Of a DNA stretch of 64,000 bases, positions 1-9,179 are shown piece by piece. Position 1 is the first letter of the stretch. Each line of letters opens with the position of its first letter. The position numbers and the translations under genes were made by a program. This stretch comes from Larkinella insperata (GTDB taxonomy: Bacteria > Bacteroidota > Bacteroidia > Cytophagales > Spirosomataceae): positions 310,001 through 374,000 of the forward strand of contig NZ_CP110973.1 in assembly GCF_026248825.1 (NCBI RefSeq). Reading direction: 5' to 3'. Under the pieces are notes generated by a model. It made no database searches. It saw only the letters and a list, made by a program, of their open reading frames with translations, and was not told the DNA's origin.

Positions 1-385
1 GCCAGTAGTTTGCCGTACCAACCTGACCGTCGGCGCGGTGGTAGCCCATGAACGTCCGGTTGTGCCAGGCCGAAACATCGGGTGCCTGCCACTGATACGG
101 CTGCTTTTTTTCAAGGCTGTACTGCCCGGAGTCGTGCTTGAGGTTGAACGTCGTGATGGGTTCCCCCCGTTTGATGGGTTGCGTCGCTTTCCCGACCAGC
201 ACCCCGTACATAATTACGGAGTCGCCGGTTTGCAGGTCTTCGGTTACAAATTTATGTTTGATCCCAACGCCAATCGGCAGGGTGTAGGTTTGGCCCTCAA
301 AATCAATCTGTTCTCCGGGCTGGAAATTTTGCAGGGCAACAATGACGTTATCGGCGGGGTGTACTTTCAGAACTTTATGCTGCAT
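1..385 (-). CDS. uxaA: Altronate dehydratase (UxaA family), N-terminal part
   Basis: Partial gene reading leftwards off the window edge; the start is the ATG at 383-385 and about 128 codons are visible. The translation begins MQHKVLKVHPADNVIVAL, which is the N-terminal SAF-type domain of UxaA/GarD dehydratases, and continues to the family motif FMGYHRADGQVGTANYW (about residues 111-127), where the catalytic domain begins. The family dehydrates D-altronate to 2-keto-3-deoxygluconate in hexuronate catabolism in the cytoplasm. The catalytic core lies outside the window, so altronate versus a related aldarate substrate cannot be settled. It is divergent from adenine deaminase, with 124 bp between the two starts. 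Confidence 0.85.
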   Translation of the reverse strand, partial: MQHKVLKVHPADNVIVALQNFQPGEQIDFEGQTYTLPIGVGIKHKFVTEDLQTGDSVIMYGVLVGKATQPIKRGEPITTFNLKHDSGQYSLEKKQPYQWQAPDVSAWHNRTFMGYHRADGQVGTANYW

Positions 386-509
386 AGTTGTATCGAGTAG
401 GAATAAAGGCGGGATTCCGGTTAATCGTGATCCCGGTGTAATTCAGGCACAAAAGTCTGTGAATTATCACTAATATTGAAAGAAAAAAAGCAAGATTCTT
501 TACCCATTC

Positions 510-2153
510 ATGCAAGTTTCCGGCAATCTCCTCAACCTTTTCGACCGCACCATCCGATTCAGCCAGTTGACCATCGAACAGGGCCGAATTCACCAGATTG
601 ACGAACTGGGTCCAGAGCGTCCCGGCGAACCGTACCTGCTCCCCGGCTTCGTCGACGCCCACGTTCACGTTGAAAGTTCGTTGCTGACGCCCGCCCAGTT
701 TGCCCGGCTGGCGGTGGTTCACGGTACGGTTGCGACGGTGTCGGACCCGCACGAGATCGGAAACGTCCTGGGCATGGACGGCGTAGAATACATGATTGCG
801 GATGGCCAACGGACGCCCTTCAAATTTTGCTTTGGTGCTCCCTCCTGCGTCCCGGCAACTACCTTCGAAACCGCCGGGGCTACCATCGGGGTGCGGGATA
901 TCCGGCGGCTGTTGGGGTTGAAAGAAATCGGGTATCTGGCCGAAATGATGAATTTTCCGGGCGTTCTGAACCAGGATCCGGACGTGATGGCTAAAATCGC
1001 GCTGGCCAACGCCTTCAACAAACCCATCGACGGCCACGCCCCCGGTCTGCGGGGCAACGACGCCCAGCGGTACATTGATGCCGGCATGAGCACGGACCAC
1101 GAATGCTTTACCTACGACGAAGGGCTCGACAAGGTGCAGCGCGGCATGAACATCCTGATTCGCGAAGGCAGCGCAGCCAAGAACTTCGAAGCCCTGATTC
1201 CGCTGCTGGCCGAGTTTCCCGAAAAAATCATGTTCTGTTCCGACGATAAACACCCCGATAGTTTGGTCGAGGGCCACATCAACCAGTTGGTCAAACGGGC
1301 GCTGGCGCAAGGACACGCTATTTTTGACGTTTTGCGGGCGGCCTGCATGAATCCGGTGCTTCATTACCGGTTGCCGGTGGGGCTGTTGCGCGAAGGCGAT
1401 TCCGCCGACTTTATTCTGGTGCAGGATCTGGACGAATTTACGATTCAGAAAACCGTTATCAACGGAGCGGTTGTGGCGGAGAACGGTATTTCCTTCCTGC
1501 CTGACCTCCGCAGCGAACACGTCAACCAGTTTAACTGTCAGCCCAAAAAGCCGTCGGATTTTGAAATTTTAGCAGACAGTACGGATTCGGTCAGCCTTCA
1601 GGTCATTGAGGCTCTTGACGGCCAGCTAATCACGAACAACCTGCCGCTGCCGCCCCGCATCACCGACAACCGGCTGGTGGCCGACGTACCGCGCGATATT
1701 CTGAAAATGACCGTCGTTAACCGTTACCAGGAGGCCGCGCCCGCGCTGGCGTTCATCAAAAACTTTGGTTTGAAAAAAGGAGCCATCGCGTCTTCCGTTG
1801 GGCACGATTCGCACAACATTGTTGCCGTTGGCTGCGACGACGAAAGCCTTTGTCAGGCGATTAACCTGGTTGTCGAAGCCCGGGGCGGGTTGAGCGCCGT
1901 GGCCGGGCCGGACCAGACCCTGTTGCTGCCCCTGCCCATCGCGGGCCTGATGACCGACACCGACGGTTATGCGGTTGCAGAACGGTACACCGCCATCGAC
2001 CGCTTTGTCAAAGAAGAACTGGGCAGCACACTCACCTCCCCTTTCATGACGCTCTCCTTTATGGCCCTGCTGGTTATCCCTTCGCTAAAACTCAGTGACA
2101 AAGGCCTGTTTGATGGGCAAACCTTCCGATTCACGACCCTTTTGACGCCCTAA
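510..2153 (+). CDS. ade: Adenine deaminase
   Basis: 547 codons, usual length for the amidohydrolase-type adenine deaminases (adenine + water to hypoxanthine + ammonia, purine salvage, cytoplasm). Metal-binding and catalytic motifs are all present in order: PGFVDAHVHVESS (about 45-57, HxH at 51-53), SDPHEIGNV (78-86), GHAPGL (175-180), STDHE (194-198) and CSDDKHPD (243-250). The C-terminal half carries the family's KKGAIASSVGHDSHNI stretch. The ATG at 510 places the first motif at the usual distance. It is divergent from uxaA and followed by 159 bp containing a strong palindrome, so it is probably monocistronic. Confidence 0.95.
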   Translation: MQVSGNLLNLFDRTIRFSQLTIEQGRIHQIDELGPERPGEPYLLPGFVDAHVHVESSLLTPAQFARLAVVHGTVATVSDPHEIGNVLGMDGVEYMIADGQRTPFKFCFGAPSCVPATTFETAGATIGVRDIRRLLGLKEIGYLAEMMNFPGVLNQDPDVMAKIALANAFNKPIDGHAPGLRGNDAQRYIDAGMSTDHECFTYDEGLDKVQRGMNILIREGSAAKNFEALIPLLAEFPEKIMFCSDDKHPDSLVEGHINQLVKRALAQGHAIFDVLRAACMNPVLHYRLPVGLLREGDSADFILVQDLDEFTIQKTVINGAVVAENGISFLPDLRSEHVNQFNCQPKKPSDFEILADSTDSVSLQVIEALDGQLITNNLPLPPRITDNRLVADVPRDILKMTVVNRYQEAAPALAFIKNFGLKKGAIASSVGHDSHNIVAVGCDDESLCQAINLVVEARGGLSAVAGPDQTLLLPLPIAGLMTDTDGYAVAERYTAIDRFVKEELGSTLTSPFMTLSFMALLVIPSLKLSDKGLFDGQTFRFTTLLTP

Positions 2154-2235
2154 ATACCTACTCCGTATGCACGCATACTAAAATAAAAATAATCCTATTA
2201 AACCAAGTTTTTGTAAAAAAACCTCTCAACCTTTT

Positions 2236-2258
2236 TTATTAACAACTTTTGTTAATAA
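2236..2258. promoter_or_regulatory. AT-rich perfect inverted repeat upstream of ECF sigma gene
   Basis: Arms TTATTAACAA and TTGTTAATAA (10 bp, perfect) separated by CTT. It lies 54 bp before the sigma-factor start and 82 bp after the ade stop. The stem has almost no GC and no following T-run, so it resembles a dimeric-regulator operator more than a terminator. Function is inferred from position only. Confidence 0.4.
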
Positions 2259-2312
2259 GTTTACATTCCATACTATGAGTGCTTAGTATTGACCCCATCC
2301 TAAACCATCATT

Positions 2313-2903
2313 ATGCCTCGTTACCGCACCCCGTCCGGTATAGACGAAGAGCAACTCTGGGACCAGTTCCGGAGTGGCGATGAAGTAGCCTTTGCACGGC
2401 TTTACAAGGAATATGTGCAGGTGCTTTACCACTACTGCGCCCACTTTACTGCCGACCGTGCCCTGATCAAGGATTGTATTCACGATTTGTTCGTCGAATT
2501 GTGGAAACACCGGCAAACCATTGGCCAGACCACTTCCGTCCGGTTTTATCTGATGGCTTCCATCAAGCGCAAGCTGGTGCGCCACCTGAACGCCGAGCTG
2601 AAATTCAGCAGCCAGGACGATGTGGAAAACGACCGTGAGTGGTTGCCGGGCTGCGCTCCTTCCTACGAATCGACGCTAATTTCGTTTGAGGAAGACGACC
2701 ACGTTAATTCCTGCGTGGCCAAGGCCATTGAAAAACTACCCCGCCGTCAGCGCGAAGCCGTCTACCTGCGGTATTATCAGAACCTGAGCAACGAAGAAAT
2801 TTCTTCGCTCATGAAGATCAATATCCAGTCGGTTTACAACCTGATTTTCGGCGCGCTGACCAATCTGAAAAAATATATTTCGCCAGAAAAAGTGGTGTTG
2901 TAA
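2313..2903 (+). CDS. RNA polymerase sigma factor, ECF (sigma-70) family
   Basis: 196 codons, normal for Bacteroidota ECF sigma factors. Region 2 spans about residues 23-90 (AFARLYKEYVQVLYHYC, then IHDLFVELWKHR). Region 4 spans about 138-190 with a helix-turn-helix (KLPRRQREAVYLRYYQ, then LSNEEISSLM and SVYNLIFGAL). In this phylum such factors usually sit beside a FecR-like anti-sigma gene and a SusC/TonB receptor. Neither is adjacent here: rarA follows and ade precedes, so the factor looks orphaned. A palindrome at 2236-2258 may control it. The regulon cannot be inferred. Confidence 0.9.
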   Translation: MPRYRTPSGIDEEQLWDQFRSGDEVAFARLYKEYVQVLYHYCAHFTADRALIKDCIHDLFVELWKHRQTIGQTTSVRFYLMASIKRKLVRHLNAELKFSSQDDVENDREWLPGCAPSYESTLISFEEDDHVNSCVAKAIEKLPRRQREAVYLRYYQNLSNEEISSLMKINIQSVYNLIFGALTNLKKYISPEKVVL

Positions 2904-2934
2904 TTCCCGCGTGGGCGTTAACTATTGCCTGCCG

Positions 2935-2968
2935 TTTGAAGTTTACCCAGTCAGGTTGCCTACCTTTG
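2935..2968 (+). promoter_or_regulatory. Predicted Bacteroidota promoter for rarA
   Basis: TTTG at 2935-2938 and TACCTTTG at 2961-2968, 22 bp apart, matching the phylum's TTTG / TAnnTTTG promoter form. It starts about 30 bp after the sigma-factor stop and gives a leader of roughly 30 nt before the rarA ATG, suggesting rarA is transcribed separately. Confidence 0.5.
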
Positions 2969-3005
2969 CAGCCTGATTCGGTAACCCTCAAACGGCAAAT
3001 CCTGC

Positions 3006-4277
3006 ATGAACCCCATTACCACGCCCCTACCCGAGCGGATGCGTCCGCGTACCCTCGACGATGTCATTGGCCAGAAAAAGCTGATCGGTCCCGGAAGCGC
3101 CCTTCGCCGGGCCGTTGAATCGAACCGCATTCCGTCGATGATTCTGTGGGGGCCTCCGGGCGTCGGAAAAACCACCCTGGCCCAACTGATTGCGGAAGCG
3201 ACCAAGCGCCCGTTTTTCAGCCTGAGCGCTATCAGCTCGGGCGTCAAGGAAGTGCGCGATGTGCTGAGCCGCCCGTCGGGGCTGTTTCCGCCCATTGTTT
3301 TCATTGACGAGATTCACCGCTTCAATAAAAACCAGCAGGACGCCCTGCTTGGGGCCGTCGAGAAAGGAACTATTACGCTCATTGGCGCCACCACCGAAAA
3401 CCCGTCGTTTGAAGTCAACTCGGCTCTCTTGTCACGTTGTCAGGTGTACGTACTCGAGTCCCTCGGGGCCGACGAACTCCAACAACTGGTGGACAATGCG
3501 CTTCAGAAAGACAGTTACCTCAAAGAAAAAAAGATCACCGTCCAATCATACGACGCGCTTATGCGGATTTCGGGGGGCGACGGGCGTAAACTCTTGAACC
3601 TGCTGGAAATGGTGGTGACGTCTCGCCCGGATAACCAGGAAATGACGATCGACGACGAACTGGTGACGAGCGTAGCCCAACATCAGATTGCCCGCTACGA
3701 CAAATCCGGTGAGCAGCACTATGACATCATTTCGGCTTTTATTAAATCCCTGCGCGGCAGCGACCCCAACGCGGCCCTCTACTGGATGGCCCGGATGCTC
3801 GTCGCCGGTGAAGATCCCGAATTTATTTCCCGCCGGATGCTGATTCTGGCGTCGGAAGACATCGGTAATGCCAACCCCACGGCGATCATCATGGCAACCA
3901 ATGCGATGCAGGCCGTGAAAGCCATTGGCTACCCCGAATGCCGGATTGTGCTATCGCAGGTGGCGGTTTATCTAGCAACTTCGCCCAAAAGCAACGCAAG
4001 TTACGTGGCCATCAACGACGCCATGGCCCTGGCCGAACGAACCTCCGACCAACCCGTACCGCTCCACCTGCGTAATGCGCCGACAAAATTGATGAAGCAG
4101 ATCGGCTACGGCCAGAACTACCAGTACGCCCACAATTACGAAGGCAATTTTACACCCCAGGATTTCCTGCCTGACGCGCTGAAAGGCACAAAACTGTACG
4201 AACCCGGTCAGAATGCCCGCGAGAATGAAATTCGCAAGCAGTTGCAGCGCTGGTGGGGCGACTGGTACGGCTATTGA
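3006..4277 (+). CDS. rarA: Replication-associated recombination protein A (RarA/MgsA AAA+ ATPase)
   Basis: 423 codons, full family length. The N-terminus PLPERMRPRTLDDVIGQKKL (7-26) is the RarA/WHIP signature, followed by Walker A WGPPGVGKTT (48-57), Walker B VFIDEIHRFNK (98-108), the sensor-1 region ATTENPSFEVNSALLSRC and the C-terminal tetramerisation domain (ASEDIGNANPTA onward). RarA acts at stalled replication forks with SSB. The ATG at 3006 puts the signature immediately after the start and fits the predicted promoter. The 3' end overlaps the converging membrane-protein gene by 7 bp. Confidence 0.95.
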   Translation: MNPITTPLPERMRPRTLDDVIGQKKLIGPGSALRRAVESNRIPSMILWGPPGVGKTTLAQLIAEATKRPFFSLSAISSGVKEVRDVLSRPSGLFPPIVFIDEIHRFNKNQQDALLGAVEKGTITLIGATTENPSFEVNSALLSRCQVYVLESLGADELQQLVDNALQKDSYLKEKKITVQSYDALMRISGGDGRKLLNLLEMVVTSRPDNQEMTIDDELVTSVAQHQIARYDKSGEQHYDIISAFIKSLRGSDPNAALYWMARMLVAGEDPEFISRRMLILASEDIGNANPTAIIMATNAMQAVKAIGYPECRIVLSQVAVYLATSPKSNASYVAINDAMALAERTSDQPVPLHLRNAPTKLMKQIGYGQNYQYAHNYEGNFTPQDFLPDALKGTKLYEPGQNARENEIRKQLQRWWGDWYGY

Positions 4278-4666
4278 TCGATCGGTCGGCGAAAAAACAA
4301 GGGTTGGCGGCTATTTTCCAGGTTGTAGGTATGGATGGAACGGAGCAAAACGACAATGAGCACCACGTCAAACAGCTGCCAGGTTTGTAGCGTAAAAATT
4401 TCAGCAACGATCTTGGCGTTTACTTTAACGATGCCAAACAACGCCCAGAGCCATTTATAAAAATACCGGGGCGTGTCACTTTGTCCCTCCCGCACAAAAA
4501 GTAGAAAAAAGCACACGCAGAGAATAGCCCCCGATACTTGGTAGACCATCAGGGGCCTTTTGGGCATTGTAGCAAAAAGAGCCAGCGTTAAACACATGGC
4601 AAAAATAAGCCATTCGGCAACCGTCGGTTTACGCAGAAAGATTCCATAAACACGTCTACTCCTCAT
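4271..4666 (-). CDS. Hypothetical membrane protein
   Basis: 131 codons, family not recognised. Hydrophobic segments at about residues 17-33 (EWLIFAMCLTLALFATM), 40-58 (MVYQVSGAILCVCFFLLFV) and 95-110 (LFDVVLIVVLLRSIHTY) suggest three or more membrane spans. It is convergent with rarA, overlapping its last 7 bp, and separated by 146 bp from the downstream S9 peptidase gene on the same strand. Real-gene status is supported by the hydrophobic pattern and by filling an otherwise empty interval, but no homologue could be named. Confidence 0.58.
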   Translation of the reverse strand: MRSRRVYGIFLRKPTVAEWLIFAMCLTLALFATMPKRPLMVYQVSGAILCVCFFLLFVREGQSDTPRYFYKWLWALFGIVKVNAKIVAEIFTLQTWQLFDVVLIVVLLRSIHTYNLENSRQPLFFRRPIDQ

Positions 4667-4812
4667 TCGCTTAACGGCTTGGCTATGCGCTTACTCACCA
4701 ATTTGGATGTAATTACAACAATGTATTTCAGATGAAGTAACATTTCCTAGCGAATGGAACCAAGTAGTTACAAAGTTATCTAGCTATCGGCCAACCCCTT
4801 GCCTGAGAAACA

Positions 4813-6816
4813 TCAGGATTTGGTGGTTTTTAAAGCCGCTACCGACGTTTTCAAATAATTGTCAAACCACTTCAGATACCGGTCAAAACGGTCAACCTGG
4901 TAACTCGGCACGGAAAGCCCGTGGAACTGGTTTGGATAGATAATAAGCTGCGTTGGTACCCCCAGCGACTTGAGCGCCTGGTACATCTGCTCACTCCCGG
5001 CAATCGGCACGTTGAAGTCTTTCTCCCCACCCATGAACAGCGTGGGTGTTTTGATGCGGTCAGCCTTCAGAAATGGAAACGAAACCTTCAGCCACTTTTC
5101 TGTATTTTTCCAAGGAAGGCCCAGTTCGTTCTCGTACTGGTTGACGTACTGATCAGAACCGTACATCGTGATCTGCAACGAACTTCCGGCCCCGCTGGCG
5201 GCTGCCTTAAACCGCTGGTCGGTTGTGATGGTGTAGTTGGTCAGGATACCGCCGTAGCTCCAGCCGCCGATGCCCAGTTTTGCCGGGTCAGCAATACCGT
5301 TGGCCACCAGATAATCCGTGGCGCCCAGAATGTCGGCCACTTCTTTGTTGCCCCAATCGCTGTAGATCGCTTTGCAAAACGCCAGCCCGCGACCGCTGCT
5401 GCCCCGGTAATTGACACCGGCCACAACGTAACCGCCCCCCGCCAGCAGTTGCCGCGACAGGTCAAACCCGAAGTTATCCTGCCCAACCGGTCCGCCGTGA
5501 ATGAACAGGATGGTCGGCAGCTTCTGGTTGGCCGGAACGTGGGCGGGCCGGAACAGCATATTCGATACCGGCGTCCCGTCTTTGCTGCGTGAGGTAAACC
5601 CTTCGACATTCGCCAGCAGCAAAGGAGCCACAAACGCGTCCTGAATGGTGGTCAGCCGGCGCACAGCATTGTTCTCGATCACGTAGATTTCCGCCGGTAA
5701 CTGCGGTTTGCTCATGAGCGCGGCCCAGCCGCCTTTGGGGTTCGATTCCAGACCCGCGTAAGCACAGTCGCCCCCCGCCAGTTGGGTTAGCTTTCCGGAC
5801 GCCAGTTCGTAGGCCCCCACGTAGGTCCGGCGGTCGTCGTCCACCAGCACCGCGATTGTCTTGCCGTCGGTCGACCAGCGCGGGTTTCGCACGGGCCGAT
5901 CCAGAGCCGCCGACAGCAAGTTGGGTTCGCCACCGCTGGCCGGAATAACCGTCAGAACGGGCTGATCGTACATGATAAAATTACTCGAAGCTGTCGAACG
6001 CAGGTACGCAAGCCGCGAACCGTCGGGACTCCAGACCGGGCTGCGGTCGTAACCGGCCCAGTTGGTCAGCTGCTTGGCCGTGGCTTTTGGCCGGGCATCG
6101 ATCACGAACAGATCGGTGTTTTCGTTTTTGTCGGGATCAGCCGTCCGGTTGCTGACAAACGCAATCTGCCTGCTGTCGGGCGACCATACCGGCGCGGTTT
6201 CGTCGAAACTGCCGCGGGTCAATGTATCCAGCCTCCGGGTTTCAACGTCGAACAGGTACAGGTGAGCGGCCCGGCGGTCGAGATATCCTTTCCGGTCTTC
6301 CTTGAAATGATACCGGTCGATGACGTACGGCGTCCGGACTTTGGTTTTGGCCGAATCCGAATAATCTTTATCGCGAATCACGAGCGCCAGGGTCTTGCCG
6401 TTGGGCGCCCATTCGTATTCTTCCAGTTCACCTTTGAGTTCGGTCAGTTTTTTGCCTTCCCCTCCGCGCCGGTCGAGGAGCCACAACTGGCTGTCTTTGT
6501 CGCCGTTGCGGGTGGCCACAAACGACAGGTAGCGTCCGTCCGGGCTCCAGCGGGGCGACGACTCGCTTTCGGGGCCATTGGTCAGTTGTACCGACTCTTT
6601 TCCGTCCCAGCCAATCATCCAGAGATCGGTATTTCGTTTGTCTTTTTCCTTCTCTACCGACGACAACGTGTAGGCCACCCAGGCGCCATCCGGCGACACC
6701 TGCGGGTCCGCGATGTTTTGCAGTCTCAGAATATCAGCCGGTTGAATGGGGCGTTTGGCCGGAAGCTGCGCCAGAGCCGTGCCGGTCAGCAGGCAAAGAA
6801 AGAAAATCGATTTCAT
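4813..6816 (-). CDS. S9-family (prolyl oligopeptidase-type) serine peptidase, exported
   Basis: 667 codons from the ATG at 6814-6816. That start is chosen because it opens a clean signal peptide (MKSIFFLCLLTGTALAQLPA); the frame stays open further upstream but runs into the divergent esterase gene. Residues about 35-410 form a TolB/WD40-like propeller with repeated SPDG and WSPD motifs. The C-terminal alpha/beta hydrolase domain has nucleophile Ser520 in GWSYGG, Asp600 in MGGEKDFNVP and His632 in NQFHGL. This is the acylaminoacyl-peptidase/DPP branch, cleaving short peptides, probably in the periplasm. It is divergent from the esterase with 122 bp between starts. Confidence 0.93.
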   Translation of the reverse strand: MKSIFFLCLLTGTALAQLPAKRPIQPADILRLQNIADPQVSPDGAWVAYTLSSVEKEKDKRNTDLWMIGWDGKESVQLTNGPESESSPRWSPDGRYLSFVATRNGDKDSQLWLLDRRGGEGKKLTELKGELEEYEWAPNGKTLALVIRDKDYSDSAKTKVRTPYVIDRYHFKEDRKGYLDRRAAHLYLFDVETRRLDTLTRGSFDETAPVWSPDSRQIAFVSNRTADPDKNENTDLFVIDARPKATAKQLTNWAGYDRSPVWSPDGSRLAYLRSTASSNFIMYDQPVLTVIPASGGEPNLLSAALDRPVRNPRWSTDGKTIAVLVDDDRRTYVGAYELASGKLTQLAGGDCAYAGLESNPKGGWAALMSKPQLPAEIYVIENNAVRRLTTIQDAFVAPLLLANVEGFTSRSKDGTPVSNMLFRPAHVPANQKLPTILFIHGGPVGQDNFGFDLSRQLLAGGGYVVAGVNYRGSSGRGLAFCKAIYSDWGNKEVADILGATDYLVANGIADPAKLGIGGWSYGGILTNYTITTDQRFKAAASGAGSSLQITMYGSDQYVNQYENELGLPWKNTEKWLKVSFPFLKADRIKTPTLFMGGEKDFNVPIAGSEQMYQALKSLGVPTQLIIYPNQFHGLSVPSYQVDRFDRYLKWFDNYLKTSVAALKTTKS

Positions 6817-6938
6817 GCGTTTGTTTTGAAGAGGAATGCGGCCCTGAAGATACAAAAAGTTTGGAAATGGTTTTATTTTGCACCCTGTTCCCGAAACCCT
6901 ATACCCAACGTCGCACTCCCCTTTTCTGAACCAATACC

Positions 6939-7760
6939 ATGCCAGCAAACCGCATCGTACGCGTTACCATTCTTCTCCTTTCCTTTTGCCAGATGGCCTG
7001 GGCCGCCAAGATTGACACCGTTCAAACGTACAGCCCGTCGATGAAGAAAACCATCAAAGCCGTGGTGCTGACGCCGGATTCGTACACGAACGGCCAGGAA
7101 TTTCCGGTGGTGTATCTGCTGCACGGTTACAGCGGCAATTACGCGGATTGGGTAAAGAAAGCCCCCGCCGTTCACAAAGCCGCCGACACCTTCCAGACGA
7201 TCATTGTCTGTCCGGACGGTAATTTCTCCAGCTGGTATTTCGACAGCCCCGCCGACCCGACCTCCAACTACGAAACCTACGTGGCAACGGAACTGGTGAA
7301 CTGGGTAGACAGTCATTACAAAACCGTTAAAAACCGCAAAGGACGGGCCATTACGGGCTTGAGTATGGGCGGACACGGGGCGCTGTACCTGGCCTTCAAG
7401 CACCAGGATGTGTTCGGAGCCGCCGGGAGCATGAGCGGGGGCGTTGATATCCGGCCTTTTCCCAACAACTGGGATATGGCCAAAAAACTTGGTCCGTACG
7501 CCCAGCATCCCGACCGCTGGGAGCAGAATACCGTCATCAACCTGCTCCACCTGCTTACTCCGGGTTCGCTGGCGCTGATTATTGACTGCGGCACGGAGGA
7601 TTTTTTCTTCCGTGTCAACAACAACCTGCACCAGAAAATGCTGGATATGAACGTCGCCCACGACTACATTACCCGCCCCGGTGCCCACAACTGGCCCTAC
7701 TGGAACAACGCCCTGCCCTACCAGTTGCAGTTCATGCGGCAGTTCTTTGATAAGCCGTAA
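6939..7760 (+). CDS. Exported esterase (putative esterase / esterase D-like alpha/beta hydrolase)
   Basis: 273 codons. A signal peptide covers about residues 1-22 (VTILLLSFCQMAWAA). The fold is the putative-esterase (PF00756-type) hydrolase: oxyanion motif VVYLLHGYSGN (about 56-66), nucleophile Ser142 in GLSMGGHGA, acidic residue among DCGTED (216-221) and His250 in GAHNWPYW. Relatives include feruloyl/acetyl esterases and S-formylglutathione hydrolase; the signal peptide argues against the latter cytosolic role and for a periplasmic carboxylesterase. The substrate is unknown. It is divergent from the S9 peptidase and converges on the MerR gene. Confidence 0.87.
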   Translation: MPANRIVRVTILLLSFCQMAWAAKIDTVQTYSPSMKKTIKAVVLTPDSYTNGQEFPVVYLLHGYSGNYADWVKKAPAVHKAADTFQTIIVCPDGNFSSWYFDSPADPTSNYETYVATELVNWVDSHYKTVKNRKGRAITGLSMGGHGALYLAFKHQDVFGAAGSMSGGVDIRPFPNNWDMAKKLGPYAQHPDRWEQNTVINLLHLLTPGSLALIIDCGTEDFFFRVNNNLHQKMLDMNVAHDYITRPGAHNWPYWNNALPYQLQFMRQFFDKP

Positions 7761-7808
7761 AAAGGCAGAGGACACGACTCTACGCCGTTTTCCCCTGCCC
7801 GACTCCTG

Positions 7809-8588
7809 CTACGCCTTCTGCGAATCCACGAAGTAAATCATGGCTTTGTTCAGGAAATGGGCGTATTCAGGATGGGTCTGGCCGTTCTGGCTGGTGTAGC
7901 GCAGATCGTCGACGTACAGTTGGGCCAGGCCCCGGTAGGCCGCCAGCGTATCGCCGTTGCCCACCGACGGCCCCCACATTTTCCTGATAAAAGCATAATG
8001 CCGGGCCACCTGCTGCTGAACGGCCGGGTCGGCGGGGTCGTTGTGCATCAGCCCGGCCAGCGTCCGGGCAATTTCCTCGCCCTCGGCTTTTACCTGAGCA
8101 AATTCGGCTTTGCCCAGGTGGCGGAGTTTGTTCTCCGATTCTTCCACCACCTTTTCGCCGTATTTCGCAACGGCTTCCTGCCGGTAGGCTTCCGCTTGTT
8201 CTTTCGGGAATCCGGCATACATTTCTTCGTCCGTTAACATGGTTTGTTCTCCTGTTAGTTTTGAAATGGTTTTGTCAATCGTGCCCAGCAAGGTGGTGAG
8301 TCGGTCCCGGCGCTCGCGCAGCGCGGTCTTATGACTCTGAAGAGCCGTCACCAGATCAAAATGGGGGTCTTCCAGCACCCGCCGGATTTCCAGCAACGGA
8401 AAATCCAGTTCCTTGTAAAAGAGAATCTGCTGCAGTCGGATGAGCTCTTTTTCGCCGTACAGCCGGTACCGGGCCTCCGTGCGAATGGAAGGTTTAAGCA
8501 GACCCAGGCGGTCGTAGTGGTGCAGCGTGCGCACGCTTACCCCGGCCAGACTCGCCAGTTTTTTAACCGAGTACGTTCTCATAATCAC
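7809..8588 (-). CDS. MerR-family transcriptional regulator with TipAS domain
   Basis: 259 codons. The N-terminal MerR DNA-binding domain (YSVKKLASLAGVSVRTLHHY, then LGLLKPSIRTEARYRLYG) spans about 5-75, with a coiled dimerisation helix to about 115. The C-terminal TipAS-type ligand domain (about 125-255) has the characteristic GFPKEQAEAYRQEA and HNDPADPAVQQQVARHY stretches. Relatives bind amphipathic antibiotics or drugs and activate their own promoter by DNA distortion. The ATG at 8588 or 8582 is equally plausible. No target transporter lies next to it; the nearest divergent gene is a GNAT acetyltransferase 111 bp away, which could be co-regulated. Confidence 0.9.
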   Translation of the reverse strand: MIMRTYSVKKLASLAGVSVRTLHHYDRLGLLKPSIRTEARYRLYGEKELIRLQQILFYKELDFPLLEIRRVLEDPHFDLVTALQSHKTALRERRDRLTTLLGTIDKTISKLTGEQTMLTDEEMYAGFPKEQAEAYRQEAVAKYGEKVVEESENKLRHLGKAEFAQVKAEGEEIARTLAGLMHNDPADPAVQQQVARHYAFIRKMWGPSVGNGDTLAAYRGLAQLYVDDLRYTSQNGQTHPEYAHFLNKAMIYFVDSQKA

Positions 8589-8699
8589 CTTCTTACTAAG
8601 CTTGACGCCGTAAATGTAGGCTATGACGTAAGGGGAGAGTCAAGAAAAAAAGGGAGTTTTTTAAACTTTGCCGTATTTTAACGCCCACTATCGATTCCC

Positions 8700-9173
8700 T
8701 TGGAGACCAACCCACCCGCTTCCGATCTCATCCGGCCGGTTGAAACCAGCGCCGATGCCGATGCGTTACTGCGCATGATGGAAACCTTTTGCCGTCATTT
8801 CGGCTACCGGTTTGACCCGGTACTCCGGCAAAACCTGATTCGTTCTATGCTAGAAAATCCGGCACTGGGTTCGCTCTGGCTGATTACGCACGACGGGCAG
8901 CCGGTGGGCTACGTGGCCCTGACCTACGGCTTTGCGTTTGAGTTTGGGGGCCGAACCGCCCTGGTGGACGAGCTGTTTGTGGAGGAAGCGCACCGGGGAG
9001 CGGGCCGGGGCCGGCGGGTCCTGCAAGGGATTCAGCAGTTGGCAGACCACCTGGGCGTATCGACAATTTTATTGCAAACCGAAAAATACAACACCCGCGC
9101 CAAGCAGCTGTATGAATCCCTCGGCTTCGTCGATCAGGATCGCAGCACCTTGATGTGGGTTAAACCCATTTAA
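8700..9173 (+). CDS. GNAT-family N-acetyltransferase
   Basis: 157 codons beginning with TTG; the next in-frame ATG (METFC) would remove the first beta strand, so TTG is preferred. The acetyl-CoA binding motif A is VDELFVEEAHRGAGRGRRVLQ (about 90-110), followed by the motif-B-like YNTRAKQLYESLGF typical of small-molecule acetyltransferases. The family transfers acetyl from acetyl-CoA to an amine; the substrate is unknown. The stop is 6 bp before the following small gene, suggesting a two-gene operon. The MerR/TipAS regulator is divergently placed. Confidence 0.85.
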   Translation: METNPPASDLIRPVETSADADALLRMMETFCRHFGYRFDPVLRQNLIRSMLENPALGSLWLITHDGQPVGYVALTYGFAFEFGGRTALVDELFVEEAHRGAGRGRRVLQGIQQLADHLGVSTILLQTEKYNTRAKQLYESLGFVDQDRSTLMWVKPI

Positions 9174-9179
9174 ATACCC

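Noticed and set aside
375..1520. Long minus-strand frame opposite adenine deaminase
   Set aside because: No recognisable domain, and it overlaps a gene with all adenine deaminase motifs. It also overlaps the uxaA start.
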